Source of the DNA: Streptomyces sp. ITFR-21
GTDB lineage: Bacteria > Actinomycetota > Actinomycetes > Streptomycetales > Streptomycetaceae
Reading direction: 5' to 3'
Assembly: GCF_031844685.1 (NCBI RefSeq)
Contig: NZ_CP134605.1
Location: 2,079,501 to 2,143,500 of the forward strand
DNA: 64,000 nt
Numbering within the stretch: position 1 is the stretch's first letter; the number at the start of each line of letters is the position of its first letter. This document shows positions 1 to 8,951 of the stretch, in pieces. A program made the translations under genes and the position numbers. A model generated the notes under the pieces. The model was not told the origin of the DNA. It did not search any database and saw only the letters and a list, made by a program, of their open reading frames with translations.

Positions 1-87
1 GTCGAGCGTGCTCCCGGCGCCCGCCACGGCCTTCTCGCCGTCGGTGTAGGTGCGGAGGATGGTCGGGATGCGGACCTCGATGGCCAT
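1..87 (-). CDS. MoaD/ThiS-family sulfur carrier protein (partial, N-terminus only)
   Basis: Only the first 29 codons are in the window, read leftward from the ATG at 85-87. The peptide MAIEVRIPTILRTYT is the typical first beta strand of a ubiquitin-fold sulfur carrier (MoaD, ThiS or CysO). The JAMM peptidase gene lies just upstream on the same strand (273-683). In Mycobacterium and Streptomyces this pairing belongs to the CysO-Mec-CysM route, in which a thiocarboxylated carrier donates sulfur for cysteine and the peptidase releases cysteine from the carrier. By context this is probably a CysO-like carrier. The C-terminal Gly-Gly that would prove it lies outside the window. Confidence 0.75.
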   Translation of the reverse strand, partial: MAIEVRIPTILRTYTDGEKAVAGAGSTLD

Positions 88-272
88 GACTGCGCTCCTG
101 TGAGTGCGTACTGTGTGCGCTGGTAGCGCGCTGGGTGCCTGCGGAGAGGGTCGGTGCTGCCGGTCGGTGCGGCGCGGTCCCGCGCGCGGACCCGCCGCGT
201 GGGGGAGAACCCCCGCCCCATCGTATCGATTCCCTCTGACGTGCCGAGACGCCCGTCCCGCCATCCGGGACG

Positions 273-683
273 TCAGGCGCCGGGGGGCACCACGGCCACG
301 GGTTCCTCGGTCACCGCGCCGTCCACGATGCGGAACGAGCGGAACTGGAACTCCTCCGCGGTGGACACCAGCACGTAGTGGGCGCCGGGCTCGTTGGCGT
401 ACGAGACGTCGGTGCGCGAGGGGTACGCCTCGGTCGCGGTGTGCGAGTGGTAGACGATCACCGGCTCCTCGTCCCGGTCGTCCAGCTCGCGGTAGAGCGT
501 GAGCAGGTCAGTGGAGTCGAACTCGTAGAACGTCGGCGAGCGGGCCGCGTTCAGCATCGGGACGAACCGCTCGGGGCGGTCGCTGCCGGCCGGGCCCGCC
601 ACGATCCCGCACGCCTCGTCCGGGTGGTCGGCGCGGGCGTGGGCGACGATCGCGTCGTACAGGTCCTGGGTGATGGTGAGCAT
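273..683 (-). CDS. M67 (JAMM/MPN) metallopeptidase, Mec-like
   Basis: This 136-residue protein matches a stand-alone JAMM domain. Glu23 lies in DEACG, and His79-Ser-His81 is followed by seven residues and then Ser89-x-x-Asp92, the complete zinc-binding JAMM signature. Family members of this size (Mec) hydrolyse the bond between a carrier protein's C-terminus and cysteine. The MoaD/ThiS-like gene directly downstream fits that role. The 185-bp gap to that gene holds no other ORF I can support. The ATG at 683 is followed at once by a typical hydrophobic first strand. The physiological carrier is inferred from the neighbour, not shown. Confidence 0.85.
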   Translation of the reverse strand: MLTITQDLYDAIVAHARADHPDEACGIVAGPAGSDRPERFVPMLNAARSPTFYEFDSTDLLTLYRELDDRDEEPVIVYHSHTATEAYPSRTDVSYANEPGAHYVLVSTAEEFQFRSFRIVDGAVTEEPVAVVPPGA

Positions 684-710
684 GCCGGAAAAGTAACAGG
701 GGCGGCCCGG

Positions 711-2195
711 TCACAGAGAGGCGGCGTCCGGGGCGCTCTGCGACAGCGGCCCGTCGGGCGGGCGGCGGCGGAAGGCGGCCGGGTTGCGCCGTTTCAGGAC
801 GGGGTAGCCGGCCGCCAGCGCGGCGAACCAGACCGGCGCCCCGTACAGCGAGATCCGGGCGTCGGAGTCGGCGCCGATGAGCACCACGACCAGGCCGAGG
901 AAGCCGAGCGCGCACCAGCTGGCGGCGGCCCCGCCGGGCGCGGCGAACCAGCCGGGCGCCGCCCGGCCGGCCCGTACGGCGGCCCGGTAGCGGATGTGCG
1001 CGGCCAGGATGACCCCCCAGGTCCACACCCCGGCGACGGTGGCGAAGGCGGTGATGTAGGTGAACGCCCCGGCCGGGTCGACGTAGTTGAGCCAGACGCC
1101 GACGCTCGTCACGCACGCCGAGGCGAGGGTGCCCAGTGCCGGGGTGCGGCGGGCGGTGAGCCGGGTGAAGACCCGCGGGCCCTGTCCGTTGGCGGCCAGG
1201 TCGCGCAGCATCCGGCCGGTGGAGTACATGCCGGAGTTGCAGGAGGACAGGGCCGCCGAGAGCACCACGAAGTTGACGACGCCGGCCCCGAAGGGGATGC
1301 CGATCCGGGCGAAGGCGGCCACGAACGGGCTGACCCCGGGCCGGAACTCGGTCCACGACACCACGCAGAGGATGACGGTGAGCGCGCCGACGTAGAACAG
1401 CGCGATCCGCCACGGCAGGGTGTTGATCGCCTTCGGCAACGTCCGGCGCGGGTCGCGCGCCTCGCCGGCGGTGACGCCGACGAGTTCCACGGCGACGTAG
1501 GCGAACATCACGATCTGCAGGGTCAGCAGCGAGCTGCCGACGCCGTTGGGGAAGACCCCGCCGTCGTGCCACAGGTGGGTGACCGAGGCGGTGTCGCCGG
1601 CCGCGGACACCCCCAGGGTGAGTACGCCGGCGCCGATCAGGATCATGCCGAGGATGGCGGTCACCTTGATCATCGACAGCCAGAACTCGACCTCGCCGAA
1701 GAGCCGTACCGAGACCAGGTTGGTGAGCAGCAGCGCGGTCAGGAAGCCGAGCGCGGCCAGCCACTGCGGGACGGCCGGCCACCAGTAGGCGAGGTAGGTG
1801 GCCGCCGCCGTCACCTCGGCCATGCCGGTGACCACCCACATCAGCCAGTACGTCCAGCCGGTCGCGTAGCCGGCGAACGGGCCGAAAAACTCCCGGGCGT
1901 GGTCGGCGAAGGAGCCGGCCGCCGGGCGGTAGCTGAGCAGCTCGCCGAGGGCCCGCATGATGACGAAGACCGCCGCGCCGGCGACCGCGTACATCAGGAT
2001 CAGGCTGGGTCCCGCCTGGTGGATGGCCCGGCCGGCGCCGAGGAAGAGGCCGGTGCCGATGGCGCCGCCGATCGCGATCATCTGGATCTGCCGGCCGCCC
2101 AGCCCGCGGGCGTAGCCCTCGCCCGCCCCGGTCCCGGTGCCGTTCCCGGGCGGGGCGCCCTCGGCCCCGGCCGCCGCGCCCGTCGGATCCGTCAT
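711..2195 (-). CDS. amino-acid permease, APC superfamily
   Basis: This is an integral membrane transporter of about 494 residues with roughly 12 hydrophobic segments. The first one contains the APC motif MIAIGGAIGTGLFLGAG, characteristic of the AroP/GabP/ProY-type amino-acid:H+ symporters. The protein would import amino acids across the cytoplasmic membrane, but the substrate cannot be read from sequence. I chose the ATG at 2195 (MTDPTG...). The frame also has a GTG at 2267, which would add 24 polar, Arg-rich residues, and neither start has a convincing ribosome binding site. The gene runs toward the JAMM peptidase, only 27 bp away. Confidence 0.88.
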   Translation of the reverse strand: MTDPTGAAAGAEGAPPGNGTGTGAGEGYARGLGGRQIQMIAIGGAIGTGLFLGAGRAIHQAGPSLILMYAVAGAAVFVIMRALGELLSYRPAAGSFADHAREFFGPFAGYATGWTYWLMWVVTGMAEVTAAATYLAYWWPAVPQWLAALGFLTALLLTNLVSVRLFGEVEFWLSMIKVTAILGMILIGAGVLTLGVSAAGDTASVTHLWHDGGVFPNGVGSSLLTLQIVMFAYVAVELVGVTAGEARDPRRTLPKAINTLPWRIALFYVGALTVILCVVSWTEFRPGVSPFVAAFARIGIPFGAGVVNFVVLSAALSSCNSGMYSTGRMLRDLAANGQGPRVFTRLTARRTPALGTLASACVTSVGVWLNYVDPAGAFTYITAFATVAGVWTWGVILAAHIRYRAAVRAGRAAPGWFAAPGGAAASWCALGFLGLVVVLIGADSDARISLYGAPVWFAALAAGYPVLKRRNPAAFRRRPPDGPLSQSAPDAASL

Positions 2196-2324
2196 GTCCG
2201 GATCCGTACCCCGGGGCCCGCTCCGGCGACCCGCCCGTACCCGGGCGGCCCAGTCCCGCTCGGCCACCCGGCCGACCCGTCCCCGCGCGGCCCCGCGCGG
2301 CCCCGCGGGGACGGCCCGGCCCGG

Positions 2325-2897
2325 TCAGCCCGTCAGCACCTCGACCAGCGACTCCTGGAGGCCGCCGAGCCACAGGTACGCCATCATCAGCGGTTTGCGC
2401 TCGTCGTCGTCCGGCAGCGCGTCGAGGCCGCCGCCCGGTCCCTCGCCGTCGTCGGTGACCTCCAGCCGGGAGCCGAGGGTCAGCCGCAGGTCGTTGAGGG
2501 CGCCGAGCCACTGCCGGGCCTGGTCGGCGCTGAGCTTGAGCACCGGGCCGCCGAGGTCGAGGCCGCCGATCACGGCGAGGGCGTCCTCGCGTTTGCGGGC
2601 GCGCAGGTCGTTCTCGGTGAACCGGCGGAACTCCGAGGCGTCCTCGGTCTCCGCGTAGGCGTCCGGGAACAGCCGGGCCAGCGCCGGGTCGTCGGGCGGT
2701 TTGCCGGGGCCCTCGGCGAAGAGCGCGGCCAGCGGGTCGTCGTCGGCGCCGGGCGGCGGGTCACCGGGACCGATCAGCTCCAGCAGCTGCACCAGCAGGC
2801 TGCGCAGGATGGAGATCTCCACCTCGTCCAGCGCGATGGCGGCGCCGCCGCCGCGGACCGGTTCGAACAGGCCGAGACGGGCCCGCCGGCGGGCCAT
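2325..2897 (-). CDS. DUF2017 family protein
   Basis: A soluble acidic protein of 190 residues beginning [14 protein letters not shown]. It matches the actinobacterial DUF2017 family, which is almost always found next to clpS. Its ATG overlaps the clpS stop codon as TGATG (2895-2899), so the two are probably translationally coupled. The co-occurrence suggests a role linked to N-end-rule or ClpS/ClpAP-type proteolysis, but no function is established and no catalytic motif is visible. It is rich in Asp, Glu and Pro in the middle and predicted helical at the C-terminus. Confidence 0.88.
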   Translation of the reverse strand: MARRRARLGLFEPVRGGGAAIALDEVEISILRSLLVQLLELIGPGDPPPGADDDPLAALFAEGPGKPPDDPALARLFPDAYAETEDASEFRRFTENDLRARKREDALAVIGGLDLGGPVLKLSADQARQWLGALNDLRLTLGSRLEVTDDGEGPGGGLDALPDDDERKPLMMAYLWLGGLQESLVEVLTG

Positions 2898-3208
2898 CAG
2901 CGGTCCTGCGAGAGGGTCGCCCACAGGCCGTAGCCGTGCATGGCCTGCACATCGCGCTCCATCTCCTCGCGGCTGCCGCTGGAGACCACGGCGCGGCCCT
3001 TGTGGTGCACGTCCTTCATCAGTTTGGTGGCCTTGCTCTTGGAATAGCCGAAGTACGTCTGGAAGACGTACGTCACATAGCTCATCAGGTTGACGGGGTC
3101 GTTGTGCACGAGGGTCACCCACGGAACGTCCGCCGCGGGAACCTGGAAGGGCGCTTCGCTCGACTCGGGACGCTCGATCTCGACAGGTGCGACACTCACA
3201 ACCCCCAT
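2897..3208 (-). CDS. clpS: ATP-dependent Clp protease adaptor ClpS
   Basis: 103 residues containing the ClpS core: a HNDPVN loop, the helix [20 protein letters not shown] and HHKGRAVV. ClpS docks on the N-domain of ClpA/ClpC and delivers substrates with destabilising N-terminal residues to the Clp protease. The ATG at 3208 gives [16 protein letters not shown] three codons later (VSVAPVE) is equally plausible. The gene is divergent from pncB across a 127-bp spacer that holds a perfect palindrome, so both promoters must lie there. Confidence 0.93.
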   Translation of the reverse strand: MGVVSVAPVEIERPESSEAPFQVPAADVPWVTLVHNDPVNLMSYVTYVFQTYFGYSKSKATKLMKDVHHKGRAVVSSGSREEMERDVQAMHGYGLWATLSQDR

Positions 3209-3294
3209 GCTGCCGCGCCCCGGGGGCCTCGCACAAACGGGCGTGCGCCGGGCCCGGCCGGACGGCTCGCGTGTGAGCGCGCCCACACCCGGCA

Positions 3295-3317
3295 CATCTC
3301 GTCAATCTGACGAGATG
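3295..3317. promoter_or_regulatory. perfect 10-bp inverted repeat upstream of pncB (putative operator)
   Basis: CATCTCGTCA at 3295-3304 and its exact reverse complement at 3308-3317 are separated by three bases. The palindrome ends 18 bp before the pncB ATG. A second, overlapping pair GATGC/GCATC sits between it and the start codon. The position, in the clpS/pncB divergent spacer, fits an operator for a repressor of NAD salvage. The cognate regulator is not recognised. Confidence 0.55.
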
Positions 3318-3335
3318 CGGGGTAGCATCCTCGGC

Positions 3336-4664
3336 ATGAGCACAGCAGACCTGGGACTGCCGGTGGACGTGCCGTCCACGGCTTTGTTCACCGACCGGTA
3401 CGAGCTGACGATGCTGCAGGCGGCCCTGCGCAGCGGCGCCGCGCACCGCCGTTCGGTCTTCGAGACCTTCACCCGCCGGCTGCCCGAGGGCCGACGCTAC
3501 GGCGTGGTGGCCGGCACCGGACGGGTGCTGGACGCGGTGGAGAACTTCCGCTTCGACGGACCGGTGCTGGACTTCCTGGCCCGCGAGGCGGTGGTGGACG
3601 ACACCACCCTGGAGTGGCTGGCGGGCTACCGCTTCTCCGGCGACATCTGGGGCTACCCCGAGGGCGAGGTGTACTTCCCCGGCTCGCCGATCCTGCGGGT
3701 CGAGGGCACCTTCGCCGAGGCGGTGGTGCTGGAGACGGTGGTGCTGTCGATCCTCAACCACGACTCGGCCATCGCCGCGGCGGCCTCCCGGATGGCCGTC
3801 GCGGCCGGCGGCCGGCCGCTGATGGAGATGGGTGCCCGCCGCACCCACGAACTGGCCGCGGTGGCCGCCTCCCGCGCCGCCTACGTCGGCGGTTTCCGCT
3901 CCTCCTCCAACCTGGCGGCCGGCTTCCGCTACGGGCTGCCCACCATCGGCACCAGCGCGCACGCCTTCACCCTGGTGCACGACACCGAGCGGGACGCCTT
4001 CACCGCCCAGGTGGAGTCGCTCGGCCGGGGCACCACCTTGCTGGTGGACACCTACGACGTGGCCGCCGCGGTCCGCACCGCCGTCGAGGTGGCCGGGCCC
4101 GAGCTGGGCTCGGTCCGGATCGACTCCGGCGACCTGCTGCTGCTCGCCCACCGGGTGCGGCAGCAGCTGGACGATCTCGGCGCGGCGAAGACCAGGATCG
4201 TGGTCACCTCGGACCTCGACGAGTACGCCATCGCGTCGCTGGCCGCTGCGCCGGTGGACTCCTACGGCGTCGGCACGTCACTGGTGACCGGCAGCGGCAA
4301 CCCGACCTGCTCGATGGTCTACAAGCTCGTCGCCCGCGCCGCCTCCGACCTGCCCGGCGCGCCGCTGGTGCCGGTGGCCAAGAAGTCCATGGGCGGCAAG
4401 ACCAGCGTCGGCGGCCGCAAGTGGGCCGCCCGCCGGCTGGACGGCGACGGCGTCGCCGAGGCCGAGGTCATCGGCAGCGGCGAGATCCCCGCCGGCCTCG
4501 TCGACCGCCAGCTCCTGGTCCCCCTCGTGCGGGCCGGCGAGATCGTCGGGCGCGAGCCCCTCGACGCCGCCCGCGACCGCCACATCCGGGCCCGCGCCGG
4601 CCTCCCGCTGTCGGCCACCCAGCTCTCCCGGGGCGAACCGGTGCTGCCGGTGGAGCTGCACTGA
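3336..4664 (+). CDS. pncB: nicotinate phosphoribosyltransferase
   Basis: 442 residues. PncB converts nicotinate, PRPP and ATP to nicotinate mononucleotide in the Preiss-Handler NAD salvage pathway. Family signatures are present in order: FTDRYELTMLQAAL near the N-terminus, MEMGARRTHE, then the GTSAHAF segment, VRIDSGDL in the phosphate-binding barrel, and SDLDEY. The ATG at 3336 was chosen because the conserved YELTM motif then lies at the usual distance from the N-terminus. The ribosome binding site is weak and the leader may be very short. The nicotinamidase gene follows 80 bp downstream on the same strand, so the two form a nicotinamide-to-NaMN pathway unit. Confidence 0.94.
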   Translation: MSTADLGLPVDVPSTALFTDRYELTMLQAALRSGAAHRRSVFETFTRRLPEGRRYGVVAGTGRVLDAVENFRFDGPVLDFLAREAVVDDTTLEWLAGYRFSGDIWGYPEGEVYFPGSPILRVEGTFAEAVVLETVVLSILNHDSAIAAAASRMAVAAGGRPLMEMGARRTHELAAVAASRAAYVGGFRSSSNLAAGFRYGLPTIGTSAHAFTLVHDTERDAFTAQVESLGRGTTLLVDTYDVAAAVRTAVEVAGPELGSVRIDSGDLLLLAHRVRQQLDDLGAAKTRIVVTSDLDEYAIASLAAAPVDSYGVGTSLVTGSGNPTCSMVYKLVARAASDLPGAPLVPVAKKSMGGKTSVGGRKWAARRLDGDGVAEAEVIGSGEIPAGLVDRQLLVPLVRAGEIVGREPLDAARDRHIRARAGLPLSATQLSRGEPVLPVELH

Positions 4665-4744
4665 GCCGAGGCCCCACTACCCGGGGTTCCGGGCACCGCC
4701 TACCCTCAGGGTTACCCGACCCCCCGATCCCGCCGGAGCGGCAC

Positions 4745-5332
4745 ATGCATCGCGCACTCATCGTCGTCGACGTGCAGAACGACTTCTGCGAAGGCGGCAG
4801 CCTCGCGGTGACCGGTGGGGCGGACGTGGCCGCCGCCGTGACCGACCTCATCGGCGCCTCCGCGGGCTCGTACCGCCACGTGGTGGCCACCCGCGACCAC
4901 CACATCGACCCGGGCGGCCACTTCTCCGCCCACCCGGACTTCGTCGCCTCCTGGCCGGTGCACTGCGTGGCCGGCACCGAGGGTGTCGGCTTCCACCCGA
5001 ACTTCGCCCCCTCGGTCGCCTCCGGCGCCGTCGACGCGGTCTTCTCCAAGGGCGAGCACGCGCCCGCCTACAGCGGCTTCGAGGGGCGCGACGAGAACGG
5101 CACGGCGCTGGCCGAGTGGCTGCGGGACCGGGACGTCACCGAGGTGGACGTGGTGGGCATCGCCACCGACCACTGCGTACGGGCCACCGCCCTGGACGCG
5201 GCCCGCGAGGGCTTCACCACCCGGGTCCTGCTGGACCTGACCGCGGGCGTCGCCCCCGACAGCACCGTGCGGGCGCTGGACGAGCTGCGCGAGGCGGGGG
5301 TGGCGCTCAGCGGGCAGCCGGTCAACAGCTGA
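4745..5332 (+). CDS. pncA: nicotinamidase (isochorismatase-like cysteine hydrolase)
   Basis: 195 residues. It hydrolyses nicotinamide to nicotinate, which feeds PncB directly upstream. The catalytic triad of the family is visible: Asp9 in VVDVQNDF, Lys102 in FSKGEHA and Cys144 in ATDHCV. The metal-binding DHH...GGHFS segment begins near residue 51. GGAG lies eight bases before the ATG. Nicotinamidases of this kind also activate pyrazinamide. Cotranscription with pncB is likely given the short gap. Confidence 0.93.
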   Translation: MHRALIVVDVQNDFCEGGSLAVTGGADVAAAVTDLIGASAGSYRHVVATRDHHIDPGGHFSAHPDFVASWPVHCVAGTEGVGFHPNFAPSVASGAVDAVFSKGEHAPAYSGFEGRDENGTALAEWLRDRDVTEVDVVGIATDHCVRATALDAAREGFTTRVLLDLTAGVAPDSTVRALDELREAGVALSGQPVNS

Positions 5333-5442
5333 CCGGGCGGCCGGGGCGCACCCCGGCCGGCCGCTGACGGGCGGTGTGCTCATCGGCCGCTGACCCGGCG
5401 GCCTCCTGACGGGCGGCCGGTCGCCGGCTGCCGGCCGGCGGG

Positions 5443-5757
5443 TCAGGCGCCGCGCGCCACCCGGCCGAGCGCCGAGATCGGGTGCCAGGGTTCACCCGGA
5501 CGGGCGTGGTACTCGCGCCAGATCAGGCCGTCCGGGTGGTGCAGCACCGCGTTGGCCTCGTCCGGGCTGGGCGGTTCCGCGTTGCCGCTGAGCCGGGTGC
5601 CGCGAAAGCCGAGGTTGCTGAGCCGGGTGAGGGCCCGCTGCCGGTTCTGGGCGTGGACGAGCACCCGCACGGTGTAGCCGGCGCAGGTCGGGTGCGACAG
5701 GGCCAGCGCGACGACGACCGTGCCGCCCGGGAGCCTGATGAATCCGCCGACGGCCAT
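5443..5757 (-). CDS. conserved hypothetical protein
   Basis: 104 residues from the ATG at 5757, or 106 from a GTG two codons earlier. The product (MAVGGFIRLPGG... ending GRVARGA) is soluble, with alternating strands and a C-terminal half rich in Trp, His and Pro. I recognise no family or motif. It is flanked by pncA (opposite strand) and the M6 protease gene (same strand, whose start lies 2.5 kb away). Coding is supported by codon-position GC bias and the absence of a better ORF here. Confidence 0.6.
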   Translation of the reverse strand: MAVGGFIRLPGGTVVVALALSHPTCAGYTVRVLVHAQNRQRALTRLSNLGFRGTRLSGNAEPPSPDEANAVLHHPDGLIWREYHARPGEPWHPISALGRVARGA

Positions 5758-5868
5758 GGTCACATCATCGGCGGTCCGGCCGCCGCCCACCAGAGGGCGA
5801 CGGCCGGACGCAGCGTCATCGCAGGTCAGACGCCATGTGCTGATAATCACCGGCCGATCGGCCGGCCC

Positions 5869-8283
5869 TCAGCGGTGGGCCGGGCTCACCAGCAGGGTCA
5901 GCGTGCTGCCGTCCAGCGGCTCGCTCACGATGCTGATCCTGGTGTTGGTGTCCGGCACCTTGACGCCGCCGTACGGGTTGCTGTCGTACCAGTACGTGCC
6001 GTAGTGGTCGTCGAAGATCGGCGAGCCGAGCTTCGGGGCGACCCTGGCGGCCACGCCGCCCTTGTGCAGCGTGAAGCCGCTGCTGGGGTACCAGCTGAAC
6101 GGCGCGTCGTACGCCTGGATCCGGTTGCGCATAAGGGTGCCGTCGGACCACTTCTCCGGCTTGGCGTGCGCGTCCACCGGCAGGATCTGGCCGGCGCCGG
6201 GGTGCAGGCCCACGTTGTTGTCGGCCTGGGAGGTGTCCCACAGCCAGACCAGCAGACCGGTCTGGTAGGGGAAGTGCTCCACCCAGTCCGGCTTGGTGCC
6301 GGTCCAGCCGAAGTTGTACGGGCCCGTCTTCAGCGTGCTGTCGTACGAGACGTACTGCCGGTTCTCCGCCACGTAGTACTCGGGGTAGTCGTTGGTGAAC
6401 GACGCGCCGATCCGGGAGAAGCCCTTGGCGGTCCAGCCGTTGTCGTCGGTCTCGGCGCCGTCGCTGAGCACGCCCTGCCCGTCGGCGGTGACGGTGATCG
6501 CGTCGGCCGCGAAGCCCTGCTGCGCGACGCCGCCGTCGGTCAGGTAGCGGAACCGCAGCTGGATCTGCCGGCCCGCGTAGGCGTCGAGCGGGAAGGCGAG
6601 GTCCTCGTAGGCGCCGGAGGTGCCGGTCAGCGCCGGGGCGTCACTGCCGTCACGCGGGATGGACCGGCCGTTCGCGGTGCCCTCCAGGGCGGTCCAGCTC
6701 GCGCCGCCGTCCGTGGAGACCTCGGTGTAGAGGTAGTCGTAGTTCTCCTCGATGTCCCACCAGCCCTTGAGGTTCAGCGAGGCGGAGGCGGCACCGGTGA
6801 GGTCGACCGAGCGGGTCAGGGTGTTCGACAGGTTGTCGCCCATGCCGCTCCACCACTGCTTGGCGCCCTCGGCGGGCGCGGTGATGGTGGTGGTGACGGT
6901 CTTGTCGGGCAGCTGGACGACCAGCGCCTGCTTGTCCTTGGTGTTGTACTCGGCGACGCCCAGCTTGGCGGTCGAGGTCTTGCCCGCCTTGGCGGTGGCG
7001 TAGTTCAGCCAGCCGAGCTGGAGCTTGTCCCAGGCGTTCATGTCGTCGGGGAGGTCGCCGATGGCGTTCTTGCCGGTGCCCATCCAGGAGCCGGACGACA
7101 TCAGGGTCCAGAAGGCGGTGCTGTTCTCGCCGATGTACGTGGTGTCGTACTCGTCGGGCAGGCCCAGGTCGTGGCCGTACTCGTGGGCGAAGACGCCGAG
7201 GCCGCCGTTCTCCGGCTGGAGGGTGTAGTCGCCGATCCAGATGCCGGTGCTGCCGATCTGGGTGCCGCCCGCCTTGTTGCCGGTCGGTCCGGTCCGGCCG
7301 ACGTCGCTGCCGTAGGCGTACCAGCGGTGCGCCCACAGGGCGTCCTCGGCCTGCGCGCCGCCGCCCGCGGACTCGTCCTCGCCGGCGTGCACGATCTGGA
7401 AGTGGTCGATGTACCCGTCGGGCTCGTTGAAGTTGCCGTCGCCGTCGAAGTCGTAGCGGTCCCACTGGTCGTACTGGGCCAGGTCCGCCGTGATCTGGGC
7501 GTCGGTACGGCCCTGCGCCTTCTGGTCGTTGACGTACGCGGTGGTGGCGTCGCGGATCAGGTCCCAGGCGCTGGAGCAGGTGCTGGCCCCGCAGTAGTTG
7601 GAGCCGTAACGGGCTTCGTTCCAGGGCACCTTGACCCAGGCGGAGACCTCGCCCTGCACCGAGTAGCGGCCCGAGGACTGCTTCTCGTAGTACTTCGCCA
7701 GCGACTCCGTGCCGGAGGCGTGCGAGAAGTACAGGTCCTGGAAGTGCTGCTGGTTGTAGTCGGCCTGCCAGGCGGTGCTGTTGTCGGTCTTCGGGTCCGG
7801 CTCGGCGATGGTGTTGTGCGCCGGGCCGGGGGTGCCGCCGTACTTCACGACCGGCGCCTCGGGTCCGTCCGGACCGTCCGGGTCGTAGGTGGTGGTGCCG
7901 TCCACCTGGTTGCCGAACTCGGCCAGGATGGTGAAGATCTTGTCGGTCTTCTCCCGCCCCAGTTCGACGTACTTGCTCTTCTTGCCCTTGCCGCCGCCCA
8001 GTTGGACGACCTTCGACGCGCCGCGCTGCTGCACGGCGGCCTCGCCGGACACCACCTGCTGGAGGGCGGCGGAACGTTCCGCCGTCTCCTGCTCGGTGAA
8101 CGGGCCCGGCAGGTTGTGCGGCTGCGCGGTGGCCGGGTCGTGTGCCGCCGCCGGCGCGGGGTGCGCCGAGTCCGCCGCCGGCGTAACCGCGTAGGCCCCC
8201 GCGGTGGTGACCGCGGGTATGCCCAGTACGGCTATCGCGAGGGCGAGGGCGGCGGTTCTGGGTATCCTCCGCTGAGTTTTCAA
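5869..8283 (-). CDS. secreted M6-family metalloprotease (immune inhibitor A-like)
   Basis: 804 residues. The zinc motif HEYGHDLGLPDEY begins at about residue 367, the HExxH signature of M6 peptidases (immune inhibitor A). A beta-rich C-terminal region with carbohydrate/PKD-like features follows. I chose the TTG at 8283: it has a strong ribosome binding site (GGGGAGG, nine bases upstream), and translation from it gives a clean Sec signal peptide (KTQRRIPRTAALALAIAVLG, then an Ala-rich cleavage region). The ATG at 8313 would add ten residues that run through the ribosome binding site. The protein is secreted and probably degrades extracellular proteins during growth or development. Its precise substrates are unknown. 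Confidence 0.9.
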   Translation of the reverse strand: MKTQRRIPRTAALALAIAVLGIPAVTTAGAYAVTPAADSAHPAPAAAHDPATAQPHNLPGPFTEQETAERSAALQQVVSGEAAVQQRGASKVVQLGGGKGKKSKYVELGREKTDKIFTILAEFGNQVDGTTTYDPDGPDGPEAPVVKYGGTPGPAHNTIAEPDPKTDNSTAWQADYNQQHFQDLYFSHASGTESLAKYYEKQSSGRYSVQGEVSAWVKVPWNEARYGSNYCGASTCSSAWDLIRDATTAYVNDQKAQGRTDAQITADLAQYDQWDRYDFDGDGNFNEPDGYIDHFQIVHAGEDESAGGGAQAEDALWAHRWYAYGSDVGRTGPTGNKAGGTQIGSTGIWIGDYTLQPENGGLGVFAHEYGHDLGLPDEYDTTYIGENSTAFWTLMSSGSWMGTGKNAIGDLPDDMNAWDKLQLGWLNYATAKAGKTSTAKLGVAEYNTKDKQALVVQLPDKTVTTTITAPAEGAKQWWSGMGDNLSNTLTRSVDLTGAASASLNLKGWWDIEENYDYLYTEVSTDGGASWTALEGTANGRSIPRDGSDAPALTGTSGAYEDLAFPLDAYAGRQIQLRFRYLTDGGVAQQGFAADAITVTADGQGVLSDGAETDDNGWTAKGFSRIGASFTNDYPEYYVAENRQYVSYDSTLKTGPYNFGWTGTKPDWVEHFPYQTGLLVWLWDTSQADNNVGLHPGAGQILPVDAHAKPEKWSDGTLMRNRIQAYDAPFSWYPSSGFTLHKGGVAARVAPKLGSPIFDDHYGTYWYDSNPYGGVKVPDTNTRISIVSEPLDGSTLTLLVSPAHR

Positions 8284-8666
8284 GATCCTTGACCTCCCCT
8301 TGGGAAAGGCCATTGCACCGGAGTGGCCGGAGAAAAACCAGATCTTGACTTGCGCATGGCACACCAGTACGTTTGCCGGTTTCGGCGCACCGCTCAGCGG
8401 ACACACCGCCACCATCCGGCGGGCGCAAGGCCGTTGGCGGGTCACGCGTGCGACCCCGTGCGCCCCCCGCGTGCACCGCACCGGGGGTGAGTCAGTGCTT
8501 ACCCCGTGTCAGGCCCGGGCATGCCGAATCGTAGAACCACCCGGCGGCACGCCCCGGCGACACCTGCCGGCCCCCGCGCCGCCGTGCCCGGCCGCCGGTC
8601 CCAGCCGGCCCCCTGACCGACCCGTCGGCGTGCCCCCGCTTCGACGTACCGAGGACGGATTCCCCG
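8284..8666. other. intergenic region, promoter of the M6 protease
   Basis: 383 bp without a supportable gene. Long ORFs on both strands here have the composition of GC-driven shadows. The left part must contain the leftward promoter of the protease. I see no clear operator. Confidence 0.5.
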
Positions 8667-8951
8667 ATGCCACGTCCTACGAACGCGCAGGTCGCCTACG
8701 GGCTGACCACCGTGGTGCTGTTCACCTTCGCGGTGCTGCTGCTGACCGGGGCCCGCTCGGGTGCCGCGGTCACGGCCGTCGCTGCCGGCGGGCTGCTGCT
8801 CGGCCTCCTTGTCGCGGCGGGCACCGCGGCCCGCGACCGCCGCCCCGCCGCCCCGGCCCCGGACCCGGCCTCCGCGACCGCGGTGCCCCGCCCCCGGGTC
8901 CGCCCCGGCACCGCCGACCGCCGGCTGAGCGAGGAGTCCCTGCGCCGCTGA
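8667..8951 (+). CDS. small two-helix membrane protein
   Basis: 94 residues. Residues about 8-27 and 34-53 form two strongly hydrophobic segments (VAYGLTTVVLFTFAVLLLTG, then a Gly/Ala/Leu-rich helix). A Pro/Arg-rich cytoplasmic tail ends in RRLSEESLRR. This looks like one of the many small actinobacterial integral membrane proteins of unknown function. A weak purine stretch (GAGGACGGA) lies upstream of the ATG. No domain family is recognised. Confidence 0.6.
   Translation: MPRPTNAQVAYGLTTVVLFTFAVLLLTGARSGAAVTAVAAGGLLLGLLVAAGTAARDRRPAAPAPDPASATAVPRPRVRPGTADRRLSEESLRR

Noticed and set aside
378..2933. Very long plus-strand ORF (851 codons)
   Set aside because: It lies antisense to the JAMM peptidase, permease, DUF2017 and ClpS genes and encodes only Gly/Arg/Ala-rich sequence, a GC shadow.
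5482..8292. 936-codon plus-strand ORF opposite the M6 protease
   Set aside because: Antisense shadow. The minus strand carries a signal peptide, HExxH and a good ribosome binding site.
8313..8315. ATG as start of the M6 protease
   Set aside because: It would put codons across the strong GGGGAGG ribosome binding site. The TTG at 8283 gives a correctly spaced site and a clean signal peptide.
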